From: DTU013 sp964512095
Lineage (GTDB): Bacteria > Bacillota > Clostridia > Acetivibrionales > DTU013
Assembly (NCBI GenBank): GCA_964512095.1
Contig: CAZEIH010000005.1
Coordinates: forward strand, 1 to 64,000
Reading direction: 5' to 3'
DNA length: 64,000 bases
Below are positions 47,726 through 56,297 of this stretch, piece by piece. The notes beneath the pieces were generated by a model, which did no database searches, was not told where the DNA came from, and saw only the letters and a list, made by a program, of their open reading frames with translations. Both the position numbers and the translations under genes were made by a program. Numbering within the stretch: position 1 is the stretch's first letter; each line of letters starts with the position of its first letter.

Positions 47726-49521
47726 ACCATTTCCTCCAACTCATCCAGTATCCTTCCAAAGGTCTTCAAAGCATCCTCCACAGGCTCTGGTTTCGCTAGG
47801 TCAACACCAGCCTTTTTCAGCAGCTCCAGTGGATAATCGGACCCACCGCTGCTAAGGAACCCCTTGTAGCGATCCACTGCTGGTACACCCTCTTTAAGAA
47901 TCTGCTGTGACAGCGATGTGGCAGCAGAAATACCTGTGGCATATTTATAAACATAAAAGCTGGAATAGAAATGCGGTATGCGAGCCCATTCCATATCAAT
48001 ATCCTCGTCAATTATAACCTCAGGGCCGAAATATTTCTCATTGAGACTGCGATATATCCGGCAGAACTCTTGAGCATTCAGTGCCTCGCCACTTTCGATC
48101 ATACTGTGGGTAAGCTTCTCAAATTCGGCAAACATGGTCTGCCTAAATAGCGTTCCCCTGAACTCCTCAAGATAATGGTTCAGCAGGTATGCCCGTTCCT
48201 TTTTATCAGGAGTAACAGAAAGAAGGTAATCTATCAGTAGCGACTCATTCACTGTTGAGGCCACTTCAGCCACAAATATTCTATATTCTGAATAGACATA
48301 TGGCTGGGTCTTGTTTGTATAGTAAGAATGTAGCGCATGACCCATTTCATGGGCGATTGTGAAGACATCGTTTATAGTGCCCTGATAATTTAACAAAACA
48401 TAAGGATGTGTCAGGTGTGTTCCCCAGGAATAAGCACCGCTAGTCTTGCCCTGATTTTCAAATACATCGATCCATCCCGCCTTGAATGCGTTTTCTAAAT
48501 CATCCACATAGCTGCACCCCAATGGAGCAAGGCCTTTTTTCACCATCTCAAGGGCATCCTCGTATCCTATCTGTTTAGGAGGCTCCTCAACTATGGGGAC
48601 ATATAGGTCATACATATGCAATTCATCAAGCTTCAACGCCTTCTTTCGAAGCCTCAAATACCTGTGTAACAGCGGGAGATTTTTGTTCACTGTATCGATA
48701 AGATTATCATATACACTTACATTGACATTATCATTATCAAGAGATGCACTCAGGCTTGAATCGTATTTCCTAACATTAGCATAGAATCTGTTCTTTTTAA
48801 TATTGTTGTTCAAAGACGAAGCCAAGGTATTTTTCATTGCGCTATAGGAGCTATATAGAGTATGGAATGCATCCTCCCTGACACTTCTGTCTCTAGACTC
48901 CAGGAATTTGATATAGCGACCCTTGGTCAGCTCTATCTCCTCGCCATTCTCATCCTTCACCATACCAAATTTGATATCCGCATTATTAAACATAGTAAAT
49001 ATATCAGAGGGTGCGTCTGCAATTTCAGCTGAAAGCGCCAACAGCTCCTCTTCCCTCTCGGAAAGAATATGCTGCTTCTGTCTCAATATTTCATTAAAAT
49101 ATTGCTTGTATAAAGACAAGCCTTCCACCTCGTCAAAACCTTTCTTCAAAAGAACCTCATCAGTGGATATTATCTCTGGCACGATAAACGAAACCGATGC
49201 ATAAACCTCGGTACCCAAAGCCATTGCCCTATCCGTAAGAGCTTGGTATCTGGACTCTGCATTGTTCTCATCTCGTCTCATTCTGGCATATACAAAAACC
49301 TTATCGTTTAGCGCAAGCATTTCATCGCTGAGTTTTAGGCACTCCAGTAGTATTTTCATATTACCAGCTAATTTGCCCTTGTATTCTGATATTTTGCTTG
49401 ATTGCTGTCGCACCTTCCTAAAGTCCTCTTCCCATGCCATATCGCTGGGGTAGATATCTTCGAGCTTCCACTTGTATTTAGCCTCGATTTCTTCTCTTGC
49501 CGGAAGTTTGTTATTTGCCAT
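47722..49521 (-). CDS. pepF: Oligoendopeptidase F (M3 family)
   Basis: A 599-residue zinc endopeptidase of the usual PepF length, cleaving cytoplasmic oligopeptides. The zinc motif HEMGH lies in FTIAHEMGHALHSYY (about 390), with the downstream Glu ligand in the FVAEVASTVNESL segment. N-terminal helices (about 1-200) match the M3B fold. The ribosome site GAGGTGA precedes the ATG by 5 nt. It forms a two-gene unit with the M29 aminopeptidase. Confidence 0.96.
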   Translation of the reverse strand: MANNKLPAREEIEAKYKWKLEDIYPSDMAWEEDFRKVRQQSSKISEYKGKLAGNMKILLECLKLSDEMLALNDKVFVYARMRRDENNAESRYQALTDRAMALGTEVYASVSFIVPEIISTDEVLLKKGFDEVEGLSLYKQYFNEILRQKQHILSEREEELLALSAEIADAPSDIFTMFNNADIKFGMVKDENGEEIELTKGRYIKFLESRDRSVREDAFHTLYSSYSAMKNTLASSLNNNIKKNRFYANVRKYDSSLSASLDNDNVNVSVYDNLIDTVNKNLPLLHRYLRLRKKALKLDELHMYDLYVPIVEEPPKQIGYEDALEMVKKGLAPLGCSYVDDLENAFKAGWIDVFENQGKTSGAYSWGTHLTHPYVLLNYQGTINDVFTIAHEMGHALHSYYTNKTQPYVYSEYRIFVAEVASTVNESLLIDYLLSVTPDKKERAYLLNHYLEEFRGTLFRQTMFAEFEKLTHSMIESGEALNAQEFCRIYRSLNEKYFGPEVIIDEDIDMEWARIPHFYSSFYVYKYATGISAATSLSQQILKEGVPAVDRYKGFLSSGGSDYPLELLKKAGVDLAKPEPVEDALKTFGRILDELEEMV

Positions 49522-49610
49522 AAAATCACCTCAAAATTTATTTGAATCAGTTTATTGAGTTCCTTTGAACCTGTACTAATAGCATCTCCTGTCAGAGAAC
49601 ATAGTATTAA

Positions 49611-49688
49611 AAGTCAATTTGCTTTGCTCATGAAGCCAGGTGTAGACTGATCTATAGGGGTCGGCGTCTTATGAAGACATAGATAAAC
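49611..49688 (+). repeat. Dispersed hairpin repeat, copy F (diverged, both ends present)
   Basis: Starts AAGTCAATTTGCTTTGCTCA and ends GAAGACATAGATAAACA, with the GGTGTAGACTGATCTATAGG centre and GTCGGCGTC arm. The first hairpin has decayed, so this copy looks older than A and C. Confidence 0.65.
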
Positions 49689-49924
49689 ACTTGCTACCGT
49701 TGCGCCATGTTTCACAAGACTCTTGTTTACTTACATATTATAACCTCACAAAGCATAGATTACCAGCCTAAATCCCTGGGATACATAATTGAAAACCATT
49801 CACTCATATAGAATCACACTGCCCTGCAGCACGCCAAGAGGTGAGGGTGGCAAAAAAAAGCCGGCCATCTTCGCTGCAGATTATCACCATGCTATTCTTT
49901 TACTTTTAGACGCCAATTTACATT

Positions 49925-50005
49925 TGCTGCTCTCTTTGCAGCTATTCTGCTCTTTGCATCTATTCTGCTCTTTGCATCTATTCCGCTCCTTGCATCTATT
50001 GCTCC
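49925..50005. repeat. 18-bp tandem repeat
   Basis: The unit TATTCTGCTCTTTGCATC occurs at 49943-49960 and 49961-49978 (identical) and at 49979-49996 (two changes), with partial units on both sides. Confidence 0.85.
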
Positions 50006-50090
50006 AGGATTTTGTCACCCTGCATTACTTTGCGTATTAATAGAGCTCCGTCTATTTCTCTCTACACCTTTTGCTCCAAAATCAAATTAC

Positions 50091-50207
50091 CCTACCTTAC
50101 CTAACCTTGCCTAACCTTGCCTAGCCCTGCATAACCCTGTCTAACCTTGCTTATCCCTACTTAACCCTGCCTATCCCTGCTTAACCCTGCCTAACCTTGG
50201 CCTATTC
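50091..50207. repeat. 10-bp degenerate tandem array
   Basis: About 11 units of CTAACCTTGC or close variants (CTAGCCCTGC, CTATCCCTGC, TTAACCCTGC) in perfect 10-bp register, ending 12 bp before the stop codon of the alpha-glucan phosphorylase gene, that is, directly 3' of it on the minus strand. Confidence 0.85.
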
Positions 50208-50219
50208 CTAGAACTCTGT

Positions 50220-51833
50220 CTATTCACTATACATTAGCCTGTAGTAATCATCGACCATCCTAGCCGCAGAAAATCTATATTGTGACATTGCTATACTATT
50301 TCCCATCATATCGGTCCACTTTTCTCTTTCCTCATAAAAGGTGGGTATAACCTCATTTAGCAAAACCTCATAAAGAGCATCAGCATCAGCGGTATCCCGA
50401 TCCTTTCCCTCATATCCATCCCCGAACTGCCATCCATTTACACCATGAATACAGCCCTCCGGCCACCATCCATCAAGAATACTGAAATTTAGAACACCAT
50501 TCATCGCAGCCTTCATTCCTGAAGTCCCACTGGCCTCCATTGGACGTATAGGATTATTAAGCCATACATCACAGCCTCTAGTCAGCAGCCGACCAAGCTT
50601 CATATCGTAATCTTGCATAAAGACCACCTTGTCGGGGTAAATTTTTGATATTTTGTACAGGTTTGTTACTATCCTCTTTCCCTCAAGATCGTTGGGATGA
50701 GCCTTACCGGAGAAAATAATCTGCAGTTTTCCCATATTCAGTAGCGGCTCAATGATCTCACTCCTGCTAAATATTAAATCACTTCGTTTATATGGGGCCG
50801 CCCTTCTGGCAAAGCCTATTGTCAGGACCTTCTCATTGAGCCTTACCCCATTTCTCGCCTCGATTTCAGCCAGCATTTCAGTTTTCGCCAGCATGTGGGC
50901 AGCAAAAATATCTCCCTTATCTTCGAACGCCCGGCAAACTCTTGCATCCTGCCATGTTCCATTATGTACACCATTTGTAACTGGAATGATACGGGCGCCT
51001 CCTTCAATATCCCTCCACATGACCCGGGCAGTCTTGCAGTGAAGCTGGGATACCCCATTGGCTATCTTCGAAAGCCTCAGCCCAGCCACTGTCATGCTAA
51101 AGGGATCTCCTCCGAGTCTCAGCATTTGCCCATGGGTCAATCCATTATAAGCACCCATATATCTGAGCAGCTCATGGTCATAGGTCTCATTTCCTGCCAC
51201 CACAGGAGTGTGTGTGGTGAAAACTATCTGCTTTCTCGTTCTCTCCCAGGCCTTCTCAAATGACACGCCTCTGTTATCCATCTTTTGTCTAATCAATTCA
51301 ATACCTGCAAACACAGGATGACTATCGTTAAAATGGTAAACATCCGGTTTGATACCCAGCTTTTTCAGTGCCTTAAGGCCCCCAATGCTAAGCAGCATTT
51401 CCTGCGCTACTCGTTCCTCTGAAAACCAGCCATAAAGCTGACCTGTCAGCAATCGGTCAACATTACTGGGAATGTTGGTATCAAGCAGGTACAGCGGTAC
51501 ATTTCCAAGGCTGTTGCACAGCCATACCTTGGCCTCTACCTGCCTGCCTCTGATCTTGACCTTTACCGTAATACCGGTGTCCTCAAGAAAATCATAGCTA
51601 TAGTCTTTGAAAACATCTAAGGTCTTGCTGTCCTCACTAATTAACTGGGAAACATAGCCCTGCCGCCAAAGTATCCCAACTCCGACCATGGGAAAGCTAC
51701 CATCTCTAGCAGCCTTCAAAATATCTCCGGCTAATATCCCCAAGCCTCCCGAATAGATCCGTAAATCCTCATGGAGCCCGTACTCCATACAAAAGTATGC
51801 CACCAGTGGTTTCTTATTCGAACCTTTTTTCAT
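50220..51833 (-). CDS. glgP: Alpha-glucan phosphorylase (short form, GT35)
   Basis: A 537-residue phosphorylase that releases glucose-1-phosphate from maltodextrin or glycogen using pyridoxal phosphate. It is the short type, about 300 residues smaller than classical GlgP. Family segments are AYFCMEYGLHEDLRIYSGGLGILAGD, HFNDSHPVFAG, FTTHTPVVAGNE, the sugar/phosphate site FARRAAPYKR, and the PLP-Lys region EASGTSGMKAAMNG. AGGAGG lies 6 nt before the ATG at 51833, chosen over an in-frame ATG at 51857. It is 20 nt after the divergent GH13 gene and processes the imported dextrins. Confidence 0.94.
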   Translation of the reverse strand: MKKGSNKKPLVAYFCMEYGLHEDLRIYSGGLGILAGDILKAARDGSFPMVGVGILWRQGYVSQLISEDSKTLDVFKDYSYDFLEDTGITVKVKIRGRQVEAKVWLCNSLGNVPLYLLDTNIPSNVDRLLTGQLYGWFSEERVAQEMLLSIGGLKALKKLGIKPDVYHFNDSHPVFAGIELIRQKMDNRGVSFEKAWERTRKQIVFTTHTPVVAGNETYDHELLRYMGAYNGLTHGQMLRLGGDPFSMTVAGLRLSKIANGVSQLHCKTARVMWRDIEGGARIIPVTNGVHNGTWQDARVCRAFEDKGDIFAAHMLAKTEMLAEIEARNGVRLNEKVLTIGFARRAAPYKRSDLIFSRSEIIEPLLNMGKLQIIFSGKAHPNDLEGKRIVTNLYKISKIYPDKVVFMQDYDMKLGRLLTRGCDVWLNNPIRPMEASGTSGMKAAMNGVLNFSILDGWWPEGCIHGVNGWQFGDGYEGKDRDTADADALYEVLLNEVIPTFYEEREKWTDMMGNSIAMSQYRFSAARMVDDYYRLMYSE

Positions 51834-51853
51834 AGCCAACCTCCTGTAATTAT

Positions 51854-53854
51854 TCACTTGCTAATCTCACCTATAATGACCTCCCCTGGGGCCATAAATA
51901 TGTTATAGCTGCGGATGTAACCCCTTTGCGTATCACATACAGTCGAAAACACTATTTCAATACACTGGGGCCTATCTGAAATAATTTTGCTTGTCTTGAG
52001 ACGAGCTGGTCTTACAAAACACCTGTTTGCCAACAGAAAGACAGTTTTTCCACTGGCTTTTTCAGTGTAGAGCAGCAAGGTTAGCTTACTATTTTTATTG
52101 AAACGCTTACTCTCCACATAGTTTTCTTTCGCACCGATAACATCGATATACTTCTGACGGAGCTCTGCCGCCTTAATCAGCAGCTCTCTTATCCAATAGC
52201 CTCCTTCGTTTGGCCAATGTAGCCTGTAATGATCGAAGAAGGCAAGCTTTCCATACATGGGATCCTCTGTGTCCAGTACGAACCTGCCCCGCTCAGTATT
52301 ATTTAGTCCCAGGTTCATAGGTTGTTTTTCTAATAAATCAAGGCCATTATTTATGAACTGGATGGTATTGGGCAGAAAACAGTTTAATAAAATTAACTGT
52401 TCAAGTCTCCTTCTATCCTTGTATGCCCAAGCAACCCTTGGTGTATCAGGCGTCTCAACAGCAGCTATTATCGGCAACTGGGATTTCATCAGCTGCTCTT
52501 CCAGTAATGTTTTATTGAAACTGAGTTTTTCAATATCATTGTAAACAGAATATATGGTCCCATTAATAAAATGAAACCCCATATCCCTTGCTTCGCCTGA
52601 TTTCAATGGATCGAATTCTTCAGACCAAAGAAGAAATCTCTTATTAGTTAAAGTTGCCCTAGATATAATTTCCTTGTTCAACTCTAACGTCAAAGCATGC
52701 CCCATATCCAGCCTTGCGCCGTCTATTCCATATTTGTTCTGATGATAGGGTATAACCCCGGAAATGTACTCCATCAATTTAGTGTTTCCGGTCCTGCCGG
52801 GATATAGCCTTAGACATACACCATCTTGCATTATATAAGGTGGTTGATCCGGCACAATATAACTTTCTACCTTTTCATTAACATCGAAGTAATACTTTAG
52901 GTAAGTAACATCTGTCCATAGTGGCTGATTGTCATTTATAATGTCAGAAAAGCCGGGAAGAGTGGTAACACCATATTGTTCCTCTATTAGATCCAATATG
53001 TTCTCACCGGTACATAGATGTCTACCTTTTAGCTTCTTCCATTTTATTTCATCAATCCTATCAGGTGAAGGCACAAACTTTTTCAGGTAATTTCTTGATT
53101 CCTTTGAGCAGTAAAGAGAGCTTATAATCCTGTCATTAATATGTTTTGGTTTCTTAGTCCTGCCAACCATCGGTGGTGAGATTGAAGCAGCATACTCCAG
53201 CTTAATCCAATAAAACCAGTCTGGGTGGTCAACTATCAGATCGCTGTCCCTTGATACAGTCCTAAAAACAAAGTCTACAATTACCGTCATACCGAGTATA
53301 TGACAGGCCTCAACGAATGCTTTAAATTCAGTATCAAGCAAATCATCTGAGTAATTGCCCAGTAAGGGATCATGTAGATCCCTTTCAATTTTATATATAT
53401 TTTTTATTGAATAGGGACTCTTTGCTTCACCCTTTTTGTATCTATCGCTGCAACTGAAAACAGGTAGAAGATAAATGGTCTCTATGCCCAAATCCCTTAG
53501 ATAAGGCAGAAGGCATATTGCCTTGAGAAATGTTCCCGGGCAAAGAGTGTCCTTTTCATAATGATCCCAGGTTGTAGCCGTTCTAATGAGCATACTGTAA
53601 ATCGTAAATCTTGTAAGCTCAGATATATCCCTATCGGCTACATTAGGTGCGGTTCCATCTAATGCAAGGATTTCCTTTTCAATGCACTCTGTATAAAACT
53701 CAAATGGATTTACAATAATTTCTCCCACTCTGGATGGATCTCGGGTAAACTCTTTAAATCCCCATGAATTCCAGGTCTCAGGTATGAAGTACTCGTTTGA
53801 TTTACTATCACTTATGGCCTTTAGCCTCTCGCAAATATTTATTAAGCTGTTCAT
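51854..53854 (-). CDS. Divergent GH13-family protein
   Basis: A 666-residue protein with a recognisable alpha-amylase TIM-barrel. The beta4 motif GIDGARLDMGHAL holds the nucleophile Asp (about 382), LLWSEEFDP the acid/base Glu (about 412), and VETPDTPR replaces the usual NHD region (about 468). Motif I reads VIVDFVFRTVSRDS and lacks the usual Asn-His. An N-terminal extension of about 110 residues and several insertions are unlike standard amylases. No signal peptide, so cytoplasmic. Altered motifs resemble maltosyltransferase-type members more than hydrolases, but the reaction is not assigned. It lies between amylase and phosphorylase genes. Confidence 0.78.
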   Translation of the reverse strand: MNSLINICERLKAISDSKSNEYFIPETWNSWGFKEFTRDPSRVGEIIVNPFEFYTECIEKEILALDGTAPNVADRDISELTRFTIYSMLIRTATTWDHYEKDTLCPGTFLKAICLLPYLRDLGIETIYLLPVFSCSDRYKKGEAKSPYSIKNIYKIERDLHDPLLGNYSDDLLDTEFKAFVEACHILGMTVIVDFVFRTVSRDSDLIVDHPDWFYWIKLEYAASISPPMVGRTKKPKHINDRIISSLYCSKESRNYLKKFVPSPDRIDEIKWKKLKGRHLCTGENILDLIEEQYGVTTLPGFSDIINDNQPLWTDVTYLKYYFDVNEKVESYIVPDQPPYIMQDGVCLRLYPGRTGNTKLMEYISGVIPYHQNKYGIDGARLDMGHALTLELNKEIISRATLTNKRFLLWSEEFDPLKSGEARDMGFHFINGTIYSVYNDIEKLSFNKTLLEEQLMKSQLPIIAAVETPDTPRVAWAYKDRRRLEQLILLNCFLPNTIQFINNGLDLLEKQPMNLGLNNTERGRFVLDTEDPMYGKLAFFDHYRLHWPNEGGYWIRELLIKAAELRQKYIDVIGAKENYVESKRFNKNSKLTLLLYTEKASGKTVFLLANRCFVRPARLKTSKIISDRPQCIEIVFSTVCDTQRGYIRSYNIFMAPGEVIIGEISK

Positions 53855-53919
53855 TTGATCACCCTGTCCTTTAATTCTACATTTACCTGTTTCAACGAAT
53901 TGTAATATCCCTATAACAT

Positions 53920-55997
53920 CTAATCTGCATCAATGATAATAGTAGACAAAGGTTGTATTTCCATTACCAGCCCTAATATCTCACCGGCTTGTTTTTCAGC
54001 ACTTCCCAATTCCTCCTTCCATGGTGCCCCGTTATTTTCACTAGCACTATTAAAAATCATTACAGCGCTGTTGGACTCAATATCCAGCGAAACCCTTTGA
54101 GGCTCTCCGCTTAAATTATGCAAAACAATAATGCTGTTCCCTTCCTTTGCATCCTCGGGTAAATATCTTTCATATGCTATCACTGCTCTATTGCCTATAT
54201 CAATAGGTCTAAAGCTGCCCTTCACAAGTATCTCATCGGACTGGCGGACACGAATAAGCCTTCTATAATGATGTAGTAGTGAATCAGAATCATTACATTG
54301 AATTTCGTGGGGTATTGTAGAAGCGTTGTTTAGTATAGACTCCCACTGGCATTGAGGCGGCTTCGCATTTTCAAACCATATAAAGGGCACTCTTATCATC
54401 TCATCCGGCTTGGAGCCAGTCATTCCGATTTCCTCACCATAATATATGTACGGATTGCCCGGTAGTGTAAGATAAATGGATGCGGCAAGCTTGGCTTTGT
54501 CCAAATCTCCCCTAAGACGGTCCATTATTCGGTTTTGATCATGATTTGTCAGGAAAGGAGCATCCAAATACTTAGGCTCTGCCTTACTATAGGTGTCATA
54601 TTTGTTAGCAAGCCACTGAGAGAAACCTTTACTACTGACCGCTGTCCCGGTACCTGTTTGAATAACTTTAATGATTCCCTCTCCTACATCAAAATTAAAT
54701 AGCGAATCCAAGCCTTCATAGTAGGGAGCGATAGCATAGGTTTTTTCCCAGACCTCCCCAACTAGATATACATTGGGGTTGACCTGCTCAACTGCTGCCC
54801 CGAATTCCTTCCACCATTGTTGATTTTTCTCCTGCAGCTTGGTTCCAATGGGTTTTTCGTAAATACCATAAATGTGCATTGCTGCATCAAGCCTAAAGCC
54901 GTCCACGCCCTTTTCCAGCCAGAAACGCGCTATATCCTTTATCTCTTCTCTTACCTTGGGATTATCGTAATTCAGATCCGGCATCCCATCCCAAAAATAA
55001 CCGTAATAATAAGCTCCATAATATTTGTGCCATATTTTGCTTCCGGAGCCCTCCTCATCTTCTTGGGCCCAGTTGTAGTAGTCTCTATAGGGGCTGTCTT
55101 CAGTACTTGCAGACTCCTTGAACCACGGGTGCTGATTGCTGGTGTGGTTGATAACAAGGTCCATGATAACACTTATACCACGTTCATGGGCCTCCTTTAG
55201 AAGTAACTCAAAATCCTCTAGTGTGCCGTATTCCGGATCGATATTATAGTAGTCTATCACATCGTACTTATGATAGCTGGGAGATACATTTACCGGCATC
55301 AGATATATTCCGTTTATCCCCAAATCATCATCCGTGTGTGGATTTCCGTCGTTCAAGTGATCAAGCATTGAAATCAGCCCCTTAATATCACCGATTCCAT
55401 CTCCATCAGAATCCGCAAAGGACCTGACAAAAATCTCGTAATAAATTCCATATTTGTTCTCTATTACTCGGGGCTTTCTACTTACATCTGGGAAAACCGT
55501 ATCCTGTCCGGCTGTATTATTGTTAGTAGTTGTGCCATTGATATCTGTCTGAGCCTTTTCAAAGGTTATACCTGTTACCTCTATCTGGTCCTTATCAGAG
55601 GATCTATCTGCTGCCTCTGTCAGGTTCTTATCAGAGGTTCTATCTGCTGCCTCTGTCAGGTTCTTATCAGAGGTTCTATCTGCTGCCTCTATCNNNNNNN
55701 NNNNNNNNNNNNNNNNNNNNNNNNNNNNNNNNNNNNNNNNNNNNNNNNNNNNNNNNNNNNNNNNNNNNNNNNNNNNNNNNNNNNNNNNNNNNNTCTATCT
55801 GCTGCCTCTGTCAGGTTCTTATCAGAGGTTCTATCTGCTGCCTCTATCTGGTCCTTATCAGCCGTTATACCTGCTGTCCCTGTCTGTTCTACTTCACTAC
55901 ACCCTGCTGTTATTACAAATGCTACTACAAGGCCCATTATAATTGTGCTTTTGAAAGCACCTGTATAGAAAAAGTTCCACGTAAGCTTTGTAGACAT
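53920..55997 (-). CDS. Lipoprotein alpha-amylase (GH13) with repeat linker (interrupted by assembly gap)
   Basis: Collapsing the 100-N run and one 55-nt flank gives one 640-residue frame from 55997. The signal sequence ends in the lipobox ITAGC, so it is lipid-anchored outside the membrane. A linker of 12-residue repeats (TSDKNLTEAADR and variants, at least three) leads to the GH13 catalytic domain. Motifs there are DLVINHTSNQHPWF (I), GFRLDAAMHI (II, nucleophile), VGEVWE (III, acid/base) and FLTNHDQNR (IV). A DSDGDGIGDIKG calcium-site motif follows YGIYYEIFVRSF. It degrades starch to maltodextrins for the ABC importer. The ribosome site is GGAGG. Confidence 0.93.
55639..55848. other. Second 100-N assembly gap with identical 55-nt flanks inside a 36-bp tandem repeat
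   Basis: Ns fill 55694-55793. Bases 55639-55693 and 55794-55848 are identical (55 nt). Removing 155 bases restores the amylase frame. The region is a 36-bp tandem repeat encoding the 12-residue linker, longer than 55 bp in total, which explains the assembly break; the true copy number may be higher than shown. Confidence 0.9.
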
Positions 55998-56059
55998 AAA
56001 ACCTCCATTACAAATTACTTATTATCACATTCCCAGAGGTCACCACAGCTGCAGTCATT

Positions 56060-56297
56060 CCCGCATTGTTCTCGTGTCTCGTGCTGTTCTCGGGCTGTCC
56101 TCGTGCTGTTCTCGGGCTGTCCTCGTGCTGTTCTCGTGCTGTCCTCGTGCTGTTCTCGGGCTGTCCTCGTGCTGTTCTCGTGCTGTCCTCGTGCTGTTCT
56201 CGTGCTGCTCTCGTGCTGTTCTCGGGCTATTCTCGTGCTGTTTTCGTGCTATTCCCGCATTGTTCTCGGGCTATTCTCGTGCTGTTCTCGGACTATT
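56060..56297. repeat. 11-bp tandem array 3' of the neopullulanase-like gene
   Basis: About 21 units in strict 11-bp register, consensus CTCGTGCTGTT alternating with CTCGGGCTGTC, more diverged towards the right end. The last unit supplies the TAG stop codon (56293-56295) of the upstream minus-strand gene. The left end lies about 60 bp before the amylase lipoprotein start. Short frames inside are products of the 33-bp (3 x 11) periodicity and are not genes. Confidence 0.92.

Larger units (their letters stand above)
49522..50219. other. Long non-coding spacer with repeats
   Basis: About 700 bp between pepF and the phosphorylase gene, both on the minus strand. It holds repeat copy F (49611-49688), an 18-bp tandem array (49925-50005) and a 10-bp tandem array (50091-50207). 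TATAAT on the minus strand near 49738-49744 may belong to a pepF promoter; no good -35 was found. No gene was seen. Confidence 0.6.

Noticed and set aside
49925..50207. Possible CRISPR array
   Set aside because: The repeats are 18 and 10 bp, directly tandem and without unique spacers; no cas gene is in the window.
51854..51857. Overlap of glgP with the upstream GH13 gene
   Set aside because: This comes from an over-extended glgP start; AGGAGG supports the ATG at 51833, leaving a 20-nt gap.
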